Shown one piece after another: positions 8,132-16,119 of a stretch of 29,768 nucleotides of DNA. Under the pieces are notes generated by a model, which saw only the letters and a program-made list of their open reading frames with translations, ran no database searches and was not told where the DNA came from. Location of the stretch: positions 116,005 through 145,772 of the forward strand of contig DEXR01000022.1 of NCBI GenBank assembly GCA_002364245.1. The letters run 5' to 3'. The DNA is from Flavobacteriaceae bacterium UBA3179. GTDB taxonomy: Bacteria; Bacteroidota; Bacteroidia; Flavobacteriales; Flavobacteriaceae. Every line of letters starts with the position of its first letter. The first letter of the stretch is position 1. The position numbers and the translations under genes were made by a program.

Positions 8132-9463
8132 TTGGATCCGGAACCCCCGAGTTTATTTATTACTGCATTACTAAGTTATACTGAAATTCCTGGTATTGTC
8201 ACACTTGTGGTATTACTGCTTTGTTCGGCATTGATATCTGGAGCAGAAGTGGCTTTTTTCTCGCTTACCCCAACCGATTTTGATGCTGAAGAGAATAATG
8301 TAGCTTCAAAAAAGTTGGAGATTGTCCAAAGGTTGTTGAATCGCCCCAAGAAGCTATTGGCGACTATCTTGATAGCTAATAACCTTATAAACATAGCCAT
8401 TGTTTTGTTGTTTGAGTCATTGAGCGACAACTGGTTTAGTGGAATAGATTATACAATCAATCTTTACTTTTTTCAATTAAGCTTACTGCTACTTTTGAAA
8501 ATTGGAGTAGCTACTTTCTTGATTTTACTTTTTGGAGAAATCTTACCTAAAATATATGCCAGTCGTAACAAAGTGAGTTTTTCATTATTTATGGCGTATC
8601 CATTACAAGTGCTTGACAAAGTGTTTTCACCACTTAGTTTGCCCATGCGGAGTACTACTATCTACATTCATAATCGCTTTGGGAAACAAAAAGCTAACAT
8701 TAGCGTAGATCAATTGTCGCAGGCTTTAGAGTTGACAAATGAAGCCGACACTACGCACGAAGAACAAAAAATTTTAAGAGGTATTGTTACCTTCGGAAAT
8801 ACCGATACCAAACAGGTTATGAAGCCACGAATGGATATTTTTGCGCTCAACGAAGAGTTGCCATACAAGGATATTATGCCACATATCATGGAGAATGGGT
8901 ACTCCCGGATTCCCGTGTATAAAGATAGCATTGATAATATTACAGGTATTTTATATGTGAAAGATTTGATGCCGTATTTGGATAGGAAAACACTTGATTG
9001 GAAGACCCTTATTAGAGAGCCTTATTTTGTTCCTGAAAACAAAAAATTAGACGATTTATTGAACGAATTCAAGGAAATGAAAATGCACCTCGCTATTGTA
9101 GTGGATGAGTATGGAGGGACCAGTGGATTGATTTCTTTAGAAGATATTATAGAGGAAATTGTAGGTGAAATTAGCGACGAGTTTGATGATGAGGATCTTA
9201 TTTTTTCAAAACTGGACGAAAACAATTATGTTTTTGAAGGAAAAACACCTTTAAAAGATTTTTATAAGGTAATTGGGTTAGAAGACCCACAAGTTTTTGA
9301 AGCTGAAAAAGGGGAGGCTGAAACTTTAGCTGGCTTCTTGTTAGAGATTTCAAAAGGATTTCCGAAGAAAAATGAAATAATAACTTTCCACAACTATTCG
9401 TTTACCATAGAAGCATTCGAAAATAAACGTATTAAACAGATTAAACTTTCCATCAATATATGA
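8132..9463 (+). CDS. gldE: Gliding motility-associated membrane protein GldE (CNNM/CorC-like)
   Basis: Inner-membrane protein related to CNNM/HlyC-CorC transporters; in Flavobacterium it supports GldD in gliding and type IX secretion function. Of 443 residues, 1-190 form the DUF21/CNNM membrane domain with several hydrophobic segments. Residues about 205-330 hold a pair of CBS domains (VMKPRMDIFAL, then VVDEYGGTSGLISLEDIIEE), and 350-440 the CorC_HlyC C-terminal domain. The start is a TTG at 8132 (MDPEPPSL), since no ATG occurs in frame until far into the membrane domain. The TTG overlaps a TAnnTTTG-like octamer. The stop overlaps the gldD start by 4 bases (ATGA), indicating translational coupling. 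Confidence 0.93.
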   Translation: MDPEPPSLFITALLSYTEIPGIVTLVVLLLCSALISGAEVAFFSLTPTDFDAEENNVASKKLEIVQRLLNRPKKLLATILIANNLINIAIVLLFESLSDNWFSGIDYTINLYFFQLSLLLLLKIGVATFLILLFGEILPKIYASRNKVSFSLFMAYPLQVLDKVFSPLSLPMRSTTIYIHNRFGKQKANISVDQLSQALELTNEADTTHEEQKILRGIVTFGNTDTKQVMKPRMDIFALNEELPYKDIMPHIMENGYSRIPVYKDSIDNITGILYVKDLMPYLDRKTLDWKTLIREPYFVPENKKLDDLLNEFKEMKMHLAIVVDEYGGTSGLISLEDIIEEIVGEISDEFDDEDLIFSKLDENNYVFEGKTPLKDFYKVIGLEDPQVFEAEKGEAETLAGFLLEISKGFPKKNEIITFHNYSFTIEAFENKRIKQIKLSINI

Positions 9464-10011
9464 GATTTTTAGCAGCTCTTTTCCTTTGTTTTTTTATACT
9501 TGCATGCAATGAAGAGGTAGTTGTAAAGCCCGCTGCAAAATTACGGTTAGAGTATCCAAAAAAATCCTATGAAAGAGTAGCGGTTAATTGTCCTTTTTCT
9601 TTTGAAATAAATGATAACGCTGTCTTGAATACTACCAATGGCTGTAACTTAGATATTGAGTATCCAGGTATGAAGGGCACCGTTTATCTCACCTATCAAT
9701 CTGTGAAAAAGTACAATATCGATTCCTTATTATACGATGCTCAAAAACTCACGTACGACCATACCATAAAAGCCAATAATATACTTGAACAACCTAGAGT
9801 GGACCCTATTAATAATGTATACGGGATGTTTTATATGATTGATGGAAATGCCGCTACGCCTTCCCAGTTTTATGTAACCGATAGTGTAAACCATTTTATA
9901 ACAGGGTCTTTGTATTTTAAGGCTAAACCCAATTTCGATTCCATTTACCCAGCTATTATGTACCTTCGAGAAGACATTCGTGTTTTGATGGAAACGATAA
10001 AATGGAAATAA
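9460..10011 (+). CDS. gldD: Gliding motility lipoprotein GldD
   Basis: Lipoprotein required for gliding motility in Flavobacterium. The 183 residues begin with a lipoprotein signal ending in ILAC, so lipidation is predicted at Cys16. The mature part contains LEYPKKSYERV, a motif I recognise from GldD, and two cysteines (NCPFSFEI, NGCNLDIEYPG) that may form a disulfide. It overlaps the gldE stop by 4 bases and is presumably made with it. Assignment rests on sequence recall and on the conserved ssb-gldE-gldD order. Confidence 0.93.
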   Translation: MRFLAALFLCFFILACNEEVVVKPAAKLRLEYPKKSYERVAVNCPFSFEINDNAVLNTTNGCNLDIEYPGMKGTVYLTYQSVKKYNIDSLLYDAQKLTYDHTIKANNILEQPRVDPINNVYGMFYMIDGNAATPSQFYVTDSVNHFITGSLYFKAKPNFDSIYPAIMYLREDIRVLMETIKWK

Positions 10012-10072
10012 CTTCATCTGTTTTTTTGACCTCTTGAAGGGTTAAAATCCATCCTATTTCCCGACCTTTGCC

Positions 10073-10089
10073 GCTTCAATTTTTGAAGC
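10073..10089. repeat. Inverted repeat touching the start codon of the DMT transporter
   Basis: GCTTCAA (10073-10079) and TTGAAGC (10083-10089) are perfect complements around TTT, ending exactly before the ATG. It could act as an RNA hairpin or an operator. GACCTTTG just upstream (10063-10070) is one base off the -7 consensus. Confidence 0.5.
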
Positions 10090-10962
10090 ATGAAGGGTAT
10101 TGATAAAAAATGGATTTATCTTGCTATACTTTCTGTAGTATGGGGCAGTTCGTTTATTCTTATTAAAAAAGCGCTAATTGGACTTACGCCACTTCAGTTG
10201 GGCGCGCTTCGTACTTTATTTGCCGCTATTTTTTTGTTGATTATTGGTTTCAGAAAATTAAAAACTATAAAAAAACAAGAATGGAAATGGATTGCCATTT
10301 CGTCCTTTCTTGGCACGTTTATACCTGCTTTTCTCTTTGCTTTTGCCGAAACGGAAATTGACAGCGCCATTGCTTCCGTTTTAAATTCCACCACACCTAT
10401 AATGACCCTTCTCTTAGGTGCTGTTGCTTTTAGTATTGGCTTTACCCGAAACCAGCTAATAGGAGTTGTTGTAGGGCTTTTAGGTAGCTTTCTGCTTATC
10501 TGGAGTGGGAGTGAGATGAACCCCAATCAGAATTATTGGTATGCGGGGTTGGTGTTGTGTGCTTCAGTTTGTTATGCGTGTAATGCAAATATTATAAAGC
10601 GGCATCTTCAAAATGTTTCTGCACTAGCTATAACAGCGGGACAATTTTCAGTAATCATTATCCCGGCTATCCTTGTTTTAATTAGTTCAGACTTTTTTAC
10701 TGAGGCTACACTTCAGTCTGAAGAATTATACCCTTCCTTGGGTTATTTATTGATCTTGGCAGTTATCGGTACTGGCTTGGCAAAGGTGTTGTTTAACGGT
10801 TTGGTGCAAATGAGCACCCCGGTTTTTGCATCTTCAGTAACCTATACCATTCCTATTGTTGCTTTATGCTGGGGAGTGTTGGATGGCGAGCAATTTAGTT
10901 TATTCCAGTTGTTTGCGGCTGCAGTTATTTTGGTTGGTGTGCTACTTTCAAAGAAAAGTTAA
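10090..10962 (+). CDS. DMT-superfamily transporter, EamA family
   Basis: Probable inner-membrane metabolite exporter. The 290 residues form about ten hydrophobic segments arranged as two EamA repeats (about 8-135 and 150-288). Typical features are VVWGSSFILIKKAL near the N terminus and the family-like ending GVLDGEQFSLFQLFAAAVILVGVLL. The substrate cannot be read from sequence; amino acids or related solutes are usual for the family. It stands alone between gldD and a DUF4199 gene, with a short palindrome immediately before its ATG. Confidence 0.88.
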   Translation: MKGIDKKWIYLAILSVVWGSSFILIKKALIGLTPLQLGALRTLFAAIFLLIIGFRKLKTIKKQEWKWIAISSFLGTFIPAFLFAFAETEIDSAIASVLNSTTPIMTLLLGAVAFSIGFTRNQLIGVVVGLLGSFLLIWSGSEMNPNQNYWYAGLVLCASVCYACNANIIKRHLQNVSALAITAGQFSVIIIPAILVLISSDFFTEATLQSEELYPSLGYLLILAVIGTGLAKVLFNGLVQMSTPVFASSVTYTIPIVALCWGVLDGEQFSLFQLFAAAVILVGVLLSKKS

Positions 10963-11022
10963 CAAACTCTTTAGAAGAATATTTTGTAACTTTCAGTAGC
11001 TTTAAAACAAAAACCATCCATT

Positions 11023-11478
11023 ATGTTTAAAATATATTCACGATACGGTGCAATAATTGCTGTGGTATTGATAGCTTATTTTTTATTACTGAAGTTATTA
11101 GGATTACATCAATATCCTGTATTAAGTGCTGCCAATGGGGTGATTTATGGAGCAGGTATTTTACTGGCCATAAAAAAATACAAGGCTGAAGGCACTAATT
11201 TTCAGTATGAAAAAGGGTTTGAAGTTGGTTTCCTCTGCGGAGGGATAGCAACAGTGCTTTTCACCATTTTTATGTCTTTATACATATTTGAACTGGATAC
11301 TGAATTCGCCCACAATATATTAGATTCATGGAATATGAATTTTAATAAAGGAACGCTTATTTTAATTATTTCAATTGCTATGATGGGAATTTCGACATCG
11401 CTAGTGCTAACCTTGGCGTTTATGCAATTACTAAAAGACTCTTGGAATACCCCTGAGGGTAAACGAAATACCATGTAA
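11023..11478 (+). CDS. DUF4199-type membrane protein
   Basis: A 151-residue protein with four hydrophobic segments (about 10-28, 35-50, 68-90 and 110-135). The layout and KKYKAEGTNFQYEKGFEVGF match the DUF4199 family as I recall it, common in Bacteroidota and of unknown function. The start is an ATG shortly after an A-rich stretch. A hairpin with T run at 11529-11555 lies downstream and probably ends its transcript, just where rplU transcription begins. Confidence 0.8.
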   Translation: MFKIYSRYGAIIAVVLIAYFLLLKLLGLHQYPVLSAANGVIYGAGILLAIKKYKAEGTNFQYEKGFEVGFLCGGIATVLFTIFMSLYIFELDTEFAHNILDSWNMNFNKGTLILIISIAMMGISTSLVLTLAFMQLLKDSWNTPEGKRNTM

Positions 11479-11494
11479 ATTACTTAAAAAACAC

Positions 11495-11526
11495 TTTGTA
11501 GATTTAAATTATTAGAATTATATTTG
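11495..11526 (+). promoter_or_regulatory. Promoter of rplU-rpmA
   Basis: TTTG (11495-11498), a 20-base spacer, then TATATTTG (11519-11526): both boxes match the Bacteroidota consensus. Predicted start is about 11531-11533, which falls inside the left arm of the terminator hairpin at 11529-11549. Confidence 0.78.
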
Positions 11527-11528
11527 CA

Positions 11529-11555
11529 CCCGCCTTAAAACTAGGCGGGCTTTTT
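11529..11555 (+). terminator. Hairpin and T run between the DUF4199 gene and rplU
   Basis: CCCGCCT (11529-11535) pairs with AGGCGGG (11543-11549) around TAAAACT, followed by C and five T. It is a good intrinsic terminator for the upstream gene. It sits immediately downstream of the rplU promoter, so rplU transcripts should lack part of the left arm and escape it. Confidence 0.75.
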
Positions 11556-11599
11556 ATAATGAAAAGCCTCATAACAAATTAATTTTTAAACGATACGCT

Positions 11600-12301
11600 A
11601 TGTATGCAATTGTAGAGATAGCAGGGCAGCAATTTAAAGTTGCGAAAGACCAAAAAGTCTTTGTTAACCGTTTAGCCACAGAAGAAGGAAAAAAAGTCGA
11701 TTTTGACAACGTACTTCTTATTGGTGACGGAGACAATGTTACTGTTGGCGCCCCGGCTATAGACGGAGCTCTTGTTGGAGCAAAAGTCTTAAGACACCTT
11801 AAAGGTGACAAAGTAATAGTTTTCAAAAAGAAACGTAGAAAAGGTTACCGTGTTAAAAACGGTCACAGACAAGCCCTTTCAGAAATCGTAATTGAAAGCA
11901 TTGCTTCTTCTGGAGCTAAAAAGAAATCTTCTGCTAAAAAAGAAGAGACTAAAAAAGCAGCTCCAAAAAAATCAACCAAAGCGGCTGCTCCTAAAGCAGA
12001 AACCAAAAAAGCTGAACCAAAAAAGGCAGCTCCAAAAAAATCGACTAAGGCAGATGACCTTAAGAAGATTGAAGGAGTTGGGCCAAAAGCTATGGAAGCG
12101 ATGGTTAACGCAGGAATTGATACTTTTGCAAAAGTAGCAAAGGCAAAACCTGAAAAATTAACTGAAATTCTAACTGAAGCAAGTTCAAGATTAGCTCATT
12201 TAGTTACAGACACTTGGCCACAACAAGCTCAATTAGCTGCAGATGGTAAGTGGGACGAACTAGAAAAGTTACAAGACGAACTTGACGGTGGAAGAAAATA
12301 A
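11600..12301 (+). CDS. rplU: 50S ribosomal protein bL21 with Lys/Ala linker and C-terminal helix-hairpin-helix domain
   Basis: Large-subunit ribosomal protein bL21, extended to 233 residues against about 103 in the standard protein. Residues 1-103 are bL21 (MYAIVEIAGQQFKV at the start; KKKRRKGYRVKNGHRQ at 77-91). Residues 104-151 are a Lys/Ala/Pro linker containing the direct repeat KKAAPKKSTKA (119-129 and 141-151). Residues 152-195 form a helix-hairpin-helix-like domain with DLKKIEGVGPKAMEAMVNAG, and the tail is acidic and amphipathic. The frame is continuous, so this is a true fusion, and I believe similar long forms occur in other flavobacteria. The HhH may contact rRNA or DNA; this is inferred. 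rpmA follows after 23 bases. Confidence 0.94.
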   Translation: MYAIVEIAGQQFKVAKDQKVFVNRLATEEGKKVDFDNVLLIGDGDNVTVGAPAIDGALVGAKVLRHLKGDKVIVFKKKRRKGYRVKNGHRQALSEIVIESIASSGAKKKSSAKKEETKKAAPKKSTKAAAPKAETKKAEPKKAAPKKSTKADDLKKIEGVGPKAMEAMVNAGIDTFAKVAKAKPEKLTEILTEASSRLAHLVTDTWPQQAQLAADGKWDELEKLQDELDGGRK

Positions 12302-12324
12302 TAACATTTAAAAACCCCTGAATT

Positions 12325-12588
12325 ATGGCACATAAAAAAGGAGTAGGTAGTTCTAAGAACGGTAGAGAGTCAGAATCGAAACGCTTAGGTGTTAAGATTT
12401 ATGGTGGCCAAGCCGCTATCGCAGGAAATATCATCGTAAGACAACGTGGTATGGAGCATCACCCAGCAGATAATGTATATGCCGGTAAGGATTATACATT
12501 ACACGCTCAAGTAGATGGTGTTGTGAAATTTACCAAAAAGAAAAATAACAAATCATACGTCTCTATTGTACCAAGTGCAGAAGCGTAA
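12325..12588 (+). CDS. rpmA: 50S ribosomal protein bL27
   Basis: Ribosomal protein bL27, whose flexible N terminus reaches the peptidyl-transferase centre. The 87 residues have the normal length and start directly with [16 protein letters not shown], without the cleaved N-terminal extension seen in Firmicutes. The core [16 protein letters not shown] and [15 protein letters not shown] is typical. It is co-transcribed with rplU, as in most bacteria, and closed by a strong hairpin at 12611-12646. Confidence 0.97.
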   Translation: MAHKKGVGSSKNGRESESKRLGVKIYGGQAAIAGNIIVRQRGMEHHPADNVYAGKDYTLHAQVDGVVKFTKKKNNKSYVSIVPSAEA

Positions 12589-12610
12589 GTAAACGTTATT
12601 ACAAATTTTA

Positions 12611-12646
12611 AAAACCCTTAGTTAACTTTTAACTAAGGGTTTTTTG
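12611..12646. terminator. Bidirectional terminator after rpmA
   Basis: A 15-pair perfect stem (12611-12625 with 12629-12643) has a CTT centre; CCCTTAG/CTAAGGG forms the core and A and T runs flank it. It serves rpmA on plus and can serve the minus-strand gene ending at 12670. Confidence 0.88.
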
Positions 12647-12669
12647 TGTGCTAATTGGGTTCTATACTA

Positions 12670-13359
12670 TTATATAGTGGGAAGCTGTTCAAACTCTTTT
12701 TTAGATATAGGGTTGGGCATTAAGGTCCATTTTAAATCTTCTGGATAGTGTGTTTTTGTAAAAAAACTGGGATCTGTATCAAACCAATACATGTTTGGTT
12801 TTTGGGATTTTTGTTGGCTTCTTGCCAAGGTAAGATCTAATAAACGCCACTTTCCATTAACCTTTACTGCATTCCAAGTATGGTCAACTTGCTTTCTGTA
12901 GCTAGTACTGTAATACTTTTTACTGTAGCCATGAATTACTTGGCTCTCAATCCCTACTTGCTTACAAAGCTCTTTATATAAAAACGCATACCCACCACAA
13001 AGGGCTTTTTTACGTTTAAATACGTTTTTAAGTACGTTTTCTTCTGAAGTGTAAATGGACTTCTGAAGTTTAATATTTGTGCGCAATTCATTATCGTATT
13101 CAATATTACTTGCTATCCATATAAAAATAGCTTTTGCTTTTTCGAAGTCTGTCTGGCTATATTTAGTAATCTGCTTTGCTAGGCTTTTAGTATTAATTGG
13201 CATTTCTTTTTTTGAAACCTTTACTTTTTGAAAAGAAACACGTGTATTAATTACATCGCCTATTTGTGAATACCCAACTTCTGAAAAAAGAATGGATAGT
13301 AGTATTAAAAACAACAAGTTTTGTAATGGAAGACGCATACTTTTATAACGATACTTCAT
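12670..13359 (-). CDS. Secreted transglutaminase-like (papain-fold) protein
   Basis: An exported 229-residue protein. An N-terminal signal sequence runs to about residue 31 (hydrophobic LLFLILLSILF, then GYSQ). It is followed by a transglutaminase-like domain with the triad Cys121 (KALCGGYAF), His160 (VDHTWNAV) and Asp175 (RLLDLT). The substrate is unknown; relatives act as cysteine peptidases or cross-linking enzymes. The second ATG (Met8) could also be the start. A paralogue lies at 20873-21832 with nearly the same triad spacing and the shared ending FxKTHYP, then ISKxxFxxxP. It is transcribed away from the lipoprotein gene at 13443. Confidence 0.82.
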   Translation of the reverse strand: MKYRYKSMRLPLQNLLFLILLSILFSEVGYSQIGDVINTRVSFQKVKVSKKEMPINTKSLAKQITKYSQTDFEKAKAIFIWIASNIEYDNELRTNIKLQKSIYTSEENVLKNVFKRKKALCGGYAFLYKELCKQVGIESQVIHGYSKKYYSTSYRKQVDHTWNAVKVNGKWRLLDLTLARSQQKSQKPNMYWFDTDPSFFTKTHYPEDLKWTLMPNPISKKEFEQLPTI

Positions 13360-13442
13360 TTTAAATATTTCAATAAGAGTACATTCTATGGTTTAGGAAT
13401 AATTTTTGTTATTCAATTTTATACTAACTAACTATTTTGCCT

Positions 13443-13994
13443 ATGAAATATCTGTATATTATAGCTTTCTCTTCCCTCTTTATATCGTGCATTCCATTAA
13501 GTATTGCTCCTAAAATTGATAGCGGTAAGATCTATGCTCCTAAAAAATTTAAAAAACACTTACCTTATAATTACGTGTATGTTTTTGAAGACCCTAAAGA
13601 TGCAAACGAGTTTTTCAATTACATGAATGCAAAATTTCAAGTTGTATATGATGATGACTTAGGAAACATCCCAATCGAAATTGAAAATAATACCTATTAT
13701 CTTACATTTTATGAAGTGGAACGCAACACCCAAACAGTGAATTTAATACCAATGATGGTAGATGCTAAGCTAGATCAAGAAGGGTATAGCCCGATGTTGG
13801 AAGATGCTCACGTGACACGAACTGGGAATTGGTATATAGCACTCACAGTAACTGATGAAAAATTAAAAGATGCCTTGAACCCTAGCTATAAAAGTCATCG
13901 AAATATTGTAGCTTATGCTGATGCCATGCGAACTGAATATCTAACAACAGCTGAGTATATAGAAATTTACCTAAAGAGTAAAAGTTCTAAATAA
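13443..13994 (+). CDS. Small lipoprotein of unknown function
   Basis: A 183-residue protein that I do not recognise. It starts with a lipoprotein signal (MKYLYIIAFSSLFISC), so lipidation at Cys16 is predicted. The remainder looks like a compact alpha/beta domain rich in Tyr, Asp and Asn, with no known catalytic motif. The frame stays open from a TTG 6 bases earlier, but the ATG at 13443 gives the proper signal peptide. It is divergent from the transglutaminase-like gene, with about 80 bases between them. A two-way terminator separates it from ahcY. Confidence 0.78.
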   Translation: MKYLYIIAFSSLFISCIPLSIAPKIDSGKIYAPKKFKKHLPYNYVYVFEDPKDANEFFNYMNAKFQVVYDDDLGNIPIEIENNTYYLTFYEVERNTQTVNLIPMMVDAKLDQEGYSPMLEDAHVTRTGNWYIALTVTDEKLKDALNPSYKSHRNIVAYADAMRTEYLTTAEYIEIYLKSKSSK

Positions 13995-14022
13995 AAACCC
14001 CCACAATTTCTGTGAGGGTTTT
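13994..14022. terminator. Bidirectional terminator between the lipoprotein gene and ahcY
   Basis: AAAACCC and CACA pair with TGTG and GGGTTTT, with one C-A mismatch and a loop of about five bases. A and T runs lie on both sides. It starts at the last base of the lipoprotein stop codon. Confidence 0.72.
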
Positions 14023-14067
14023 CTAAAACTTATTAGCACTTGTGCTTTAGCGCAGTAATATTAATCT

Positions 14068-15384
14068 TTAGTAACGGTAGTATTCTGGCTTAAATGGCCC
14101 TTCTACTTCCACGCCAATGTATTTGGCTTGTTCTTCGCTCAATTCGGTTAATTCTACACCAATTTTCTCTAAGTGTAGTTTAGCTACTTTTTCATCTAAA
14201 TGCTTTGGTAGCATATACACTTTGTTTTCGTATTGATCTGTGTTTTTCCACAATTCAATTTGCGCTAAAGTTTGATTGGTAAATGAGTTACTCATTACAA
14301 AACTTGGATGTCCGGTTGCACAACCTAGGTTTACCAAACGACCTTCAGCTAATAAAATAATATCTTTACCCTCAATAGTATATTTATCTACTTGTGGCTT
14401 AATCTCAACGTGTGTATTTCCGTGGTTTTCTTTTAGCCAAGAAACAGCAATTTCATTATCAAAGTGACCAATGTTACAAACGATGGTTTTGTCTTTCATC
14501 TCTTCAAAATGCTCACCGCGAACAATATCTTTATTTCCAGTTGTGGTAATTACAATATCAGCTTTACCAACAACAGTTTCTAGTTTTTTCACTTCAAAAC
14601 CGTCCATTGCTGCTTGTAACGCACAAATTGGGTCAATTTCAGTAACCGTAACAATTGCTCCAGCACCTTTAAAAGAAGCAGCAGTACCTTTACCAACATC
14701 GCCATAGCCACATACCACAACACGTTTTCCGGCCATCATTACATCGGTAGCGCGACGAATAGCATCTACGGCACTTTCGCGACATCCATATTTGTTGTCA
14801 AATTTACTTTTAGTAACGCTATCGTTTACATTTATTGCTGGCATAACAAGCGTTCCGTTTTTCATACGTTCGTATAAACGGTGTACACCAGTAGTTGTTT
14901 CTTCAGAAAGACCTTTAATACCAGAAGCTAGTTCAGGATACTTATCAAAAACCATATTGGTAAGGTCTCCACCATCATCAAGAATCATATTTAATGGCTT
15001 GCGGTCTTCTCCAAAGAAAAGCGTTTGCTCAATACACCAGTTAAATTCTTCTTCGGTCATTCCTTTCCAAGCATACACTGGTACTCCAGCGTCTGCCATT
15101 GCAGCTGCAGCTTGGTCTTGTGTAGAGAAAATGTTACAAGAGCTCCAAGTTACTTCTGCACCCAATTCAATAAGGGTTTCAATTAAAACCGCAGTTTGTA
15201 TGGTCATGTGCAAACATCCGGCGATACGGGCACCTTTTAACGGCTGCTCGTTTTTATATTCTTCACGTAGCGACATTAAGCCTGGCATTTCTGCTTCAGC
15301 TAGCTCAATTTCTTTACGTCCCCAGTCTGCTAGGGAAATATCTTTTACTTTATACGCCGTGTAAGGCACTGTTTTCGTTGACAT
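14068..15384 (-). CDS. ahcY: Adenosylhomocysteinase (SAH hydrolase)
   Basis: Splits S-adenosylhomocysteine into adenosine and homocysteine with a bound NAD, clearing the inhibitor formed by methyltransferases. The 438 residues include [20 protein letters not shown] and [17 protein letters not shown] in the substrate domain. The Rossmann fold shows [12 protein letters not shown], and the C terminus ends PFKPEYYRY, the dimer-reaching tail with the usual Lys-Tyr ending. The ATG start is 93 bases from the divergent phosphopantetheinyl transferase gene. A minus-strand promoter box lies at 15449-15456. I see no SAH or SAM riboswitch in the short leader, only a 6-bp hairpin at 15422-15439. Confidence 0.97.
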   Translation of the reverse strand: MSTKTVPYTAYKVKDISLADWGRKEIELAEAEMPGLMSLREEYKNEQPLKGARIAGCLHMTIQTAVLIETLIELGAEVTWSSCNIFSTQDQAAAAMADAGVPVYAWKGMTEEEFNWCIEQTLFFGEDRKPLNMILDDGGDLTNMVFDKYPELASGIKGLSEETTTGVHRLYERMKNGTLVMPAINVNDSVTKSKFDNKYGCRESAVDAIRRATDVMMAGKRVVVCGYGDVGKGTAASFKGAGAIVTVTEIDPICALQAAMDGFEVKKLETVVGKADIVITTTGNKDIVRGEHFEEMKDKTIVCNIGHFDNEIAVSWLKENHGNTHVEIKPQVDKYTIEGKDIILLAEGRLVNLGCATGHPSFVMSNSFTNQTLAQIELWKNTDQYENKVYMLPKHLDEKVAKLHLEKIGVELTELSEEQAKYIGVEVEGPFKPEYYRY

Positions 15385-15421
15385 ATTCTTATCTTTGAAT
15401 TAACAATTTTTTTTATCTGCT

Positions 15422-15439
15422 AACTGATTTTGCTCAGTT
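15422..15439 (-). promoter_or_regulatory. Small hairpin at the predicted 5' end of the ahcY mRNA
   Basis: AACTGA (15422-15427) and TCAGTT (15434-15439) pair around a 6-base loop. With the promoter box at 15449-15456, transcription should begin within a few bases of this hairpin. It would then cap the 5' end, possibly protecting the message. Inference only. Confidence 0.4.
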
Positions 15440-15448
15440 TTCAGGTTG

Positions 15449-15456
15449 CAAAAATA
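15449..15456 (-). promoter_or_regulatory. -7 box of the ahcY promoter
   Basis: Read on the minus strand this is TATTTTTG, an exact TAnnTTTG. No clear TTG box is seen at 19-23 bases upstream. The expected start lies near 15442-15445, giving a leader of about 60 bases. Confidence 0.55.
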
Positions 15457-15477
15457 CACAATATCTAGTAAACGTAT

Positions 15478-16119
15478 ATGCCACTTTACAAAACTATAAC
15501 AGTAAATAAAACGACTAAGGTCTTGATTTGGAAGATAGAAGAATCCTACGAATTTCTTTCCGATGGGATTTCACTAACCAATCATTGCCGAAACCGTGTA
15601 GATGGTATGAAAAGTGACCTACATCGTCGCGGGTTTATGAGCGTTCGCCATTTATTGGCCGCTGCCGGTTATACAGATCACGATTTGTATTACGATGATA
15701 AAGGAAAGCCGCATTTAACTGATGATAAACATATCTCGATTACCCATTCCTTTATTTTTTCGGCGATTATAATCAGCGATCAAGAAGTGGGGATTGATAT
15801 TGAAAAACAACGGCAGAAAATATTAAAAATCGCTCATAAATTCACCCCGATTGAAGAATATAGAACACTCGCTAACGATGATGCCGTGATGCGGAAACTT
15901 ACTATGGTTTGGGGTGCAAAAGAATCATTATACAAAAGTTTTGCCCGAAAAGGCGTCAGCTTTTTAGAACATATTTACGTGGAAGATTTTCGCTTCGATG
16001 ATTTGCAATCTACAGCCGAAGTTTCTTTTGAAGACAAAGAAGAAACCTATAAGGTTTGGTTTATAGAATTTGAAGGGTTCACTTGCGCTTATGCATTAAT
16101 TTCTGAAAAAATTAGATAA
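15478..16119 (+). CDS. 4'-phosphopantetheinyl transferase (Sfp type)
   Basis: Transfers the phosphopantetheine arm of CoA to acyl or peptidyl carrier proteins. The 213 residues have the Sfp-type signature: magnesium-binding Asp107 and Glu109 in VGIDIEKQ, and WGAKESLYK at 145-153 with Lys148, Glu149 and Lys153. The N-terminal half has RRGFMSVRHLLA and GKPHL, also typical of the family. The size and broad signature fit the Sfp group rather than the short AcpS group. The ATG at 15478 is used. Its stop overlaps the next start by one base (TAATG), so it forms a two-gene operon with the GGGP-synthase-like gene. Confidence 0.92.
   Translation: MPLYKTITVNKTTKVLIWKIEESYEFLSDGISLTNHCRNRVDGMKSDLHRRGFMSVRHLLAAAGYTDHDLYYDDKGKPHLTDDKHISITHSFIFSAIIISDQEVGIDIEKQRQKILKIAHKFTPIEEYRTLANDDAVMRKLTMVWGAKESLYKSFARKGVSFLEHIYVEDFRFDDLQSTAEVSFEDKEETYKVWFIEFEGFTCAYALISEKIR

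Noticed and set aside
11892-12137. Lys/Leu-rich open frame in the rplU linker
   Set aside because: It is a second frame of the repetitive Lys/Ala linker; its composition follows directly from AAA-rich codons.
13437-13442. Upstream TTG as start of the 13443 lipoprotein gene
   Set aside because: The ATG two codons later gives a standard lipoprotein signal; the TTG lies in promoter-like sequence.
14792-15364. Long open frame on plus opposite ahcY
   Set aside because: ahcY is unmistakable on minus; the plus frame is its shadow and shows no domain.
15385-15477. SAH or SAM riboswitch upstream of ahcY
   Set aside because: The leader is only about 60 bases and AT-rich, with one 6-bp hairpin; the multi-helix structure of these riboswitches cannot form.
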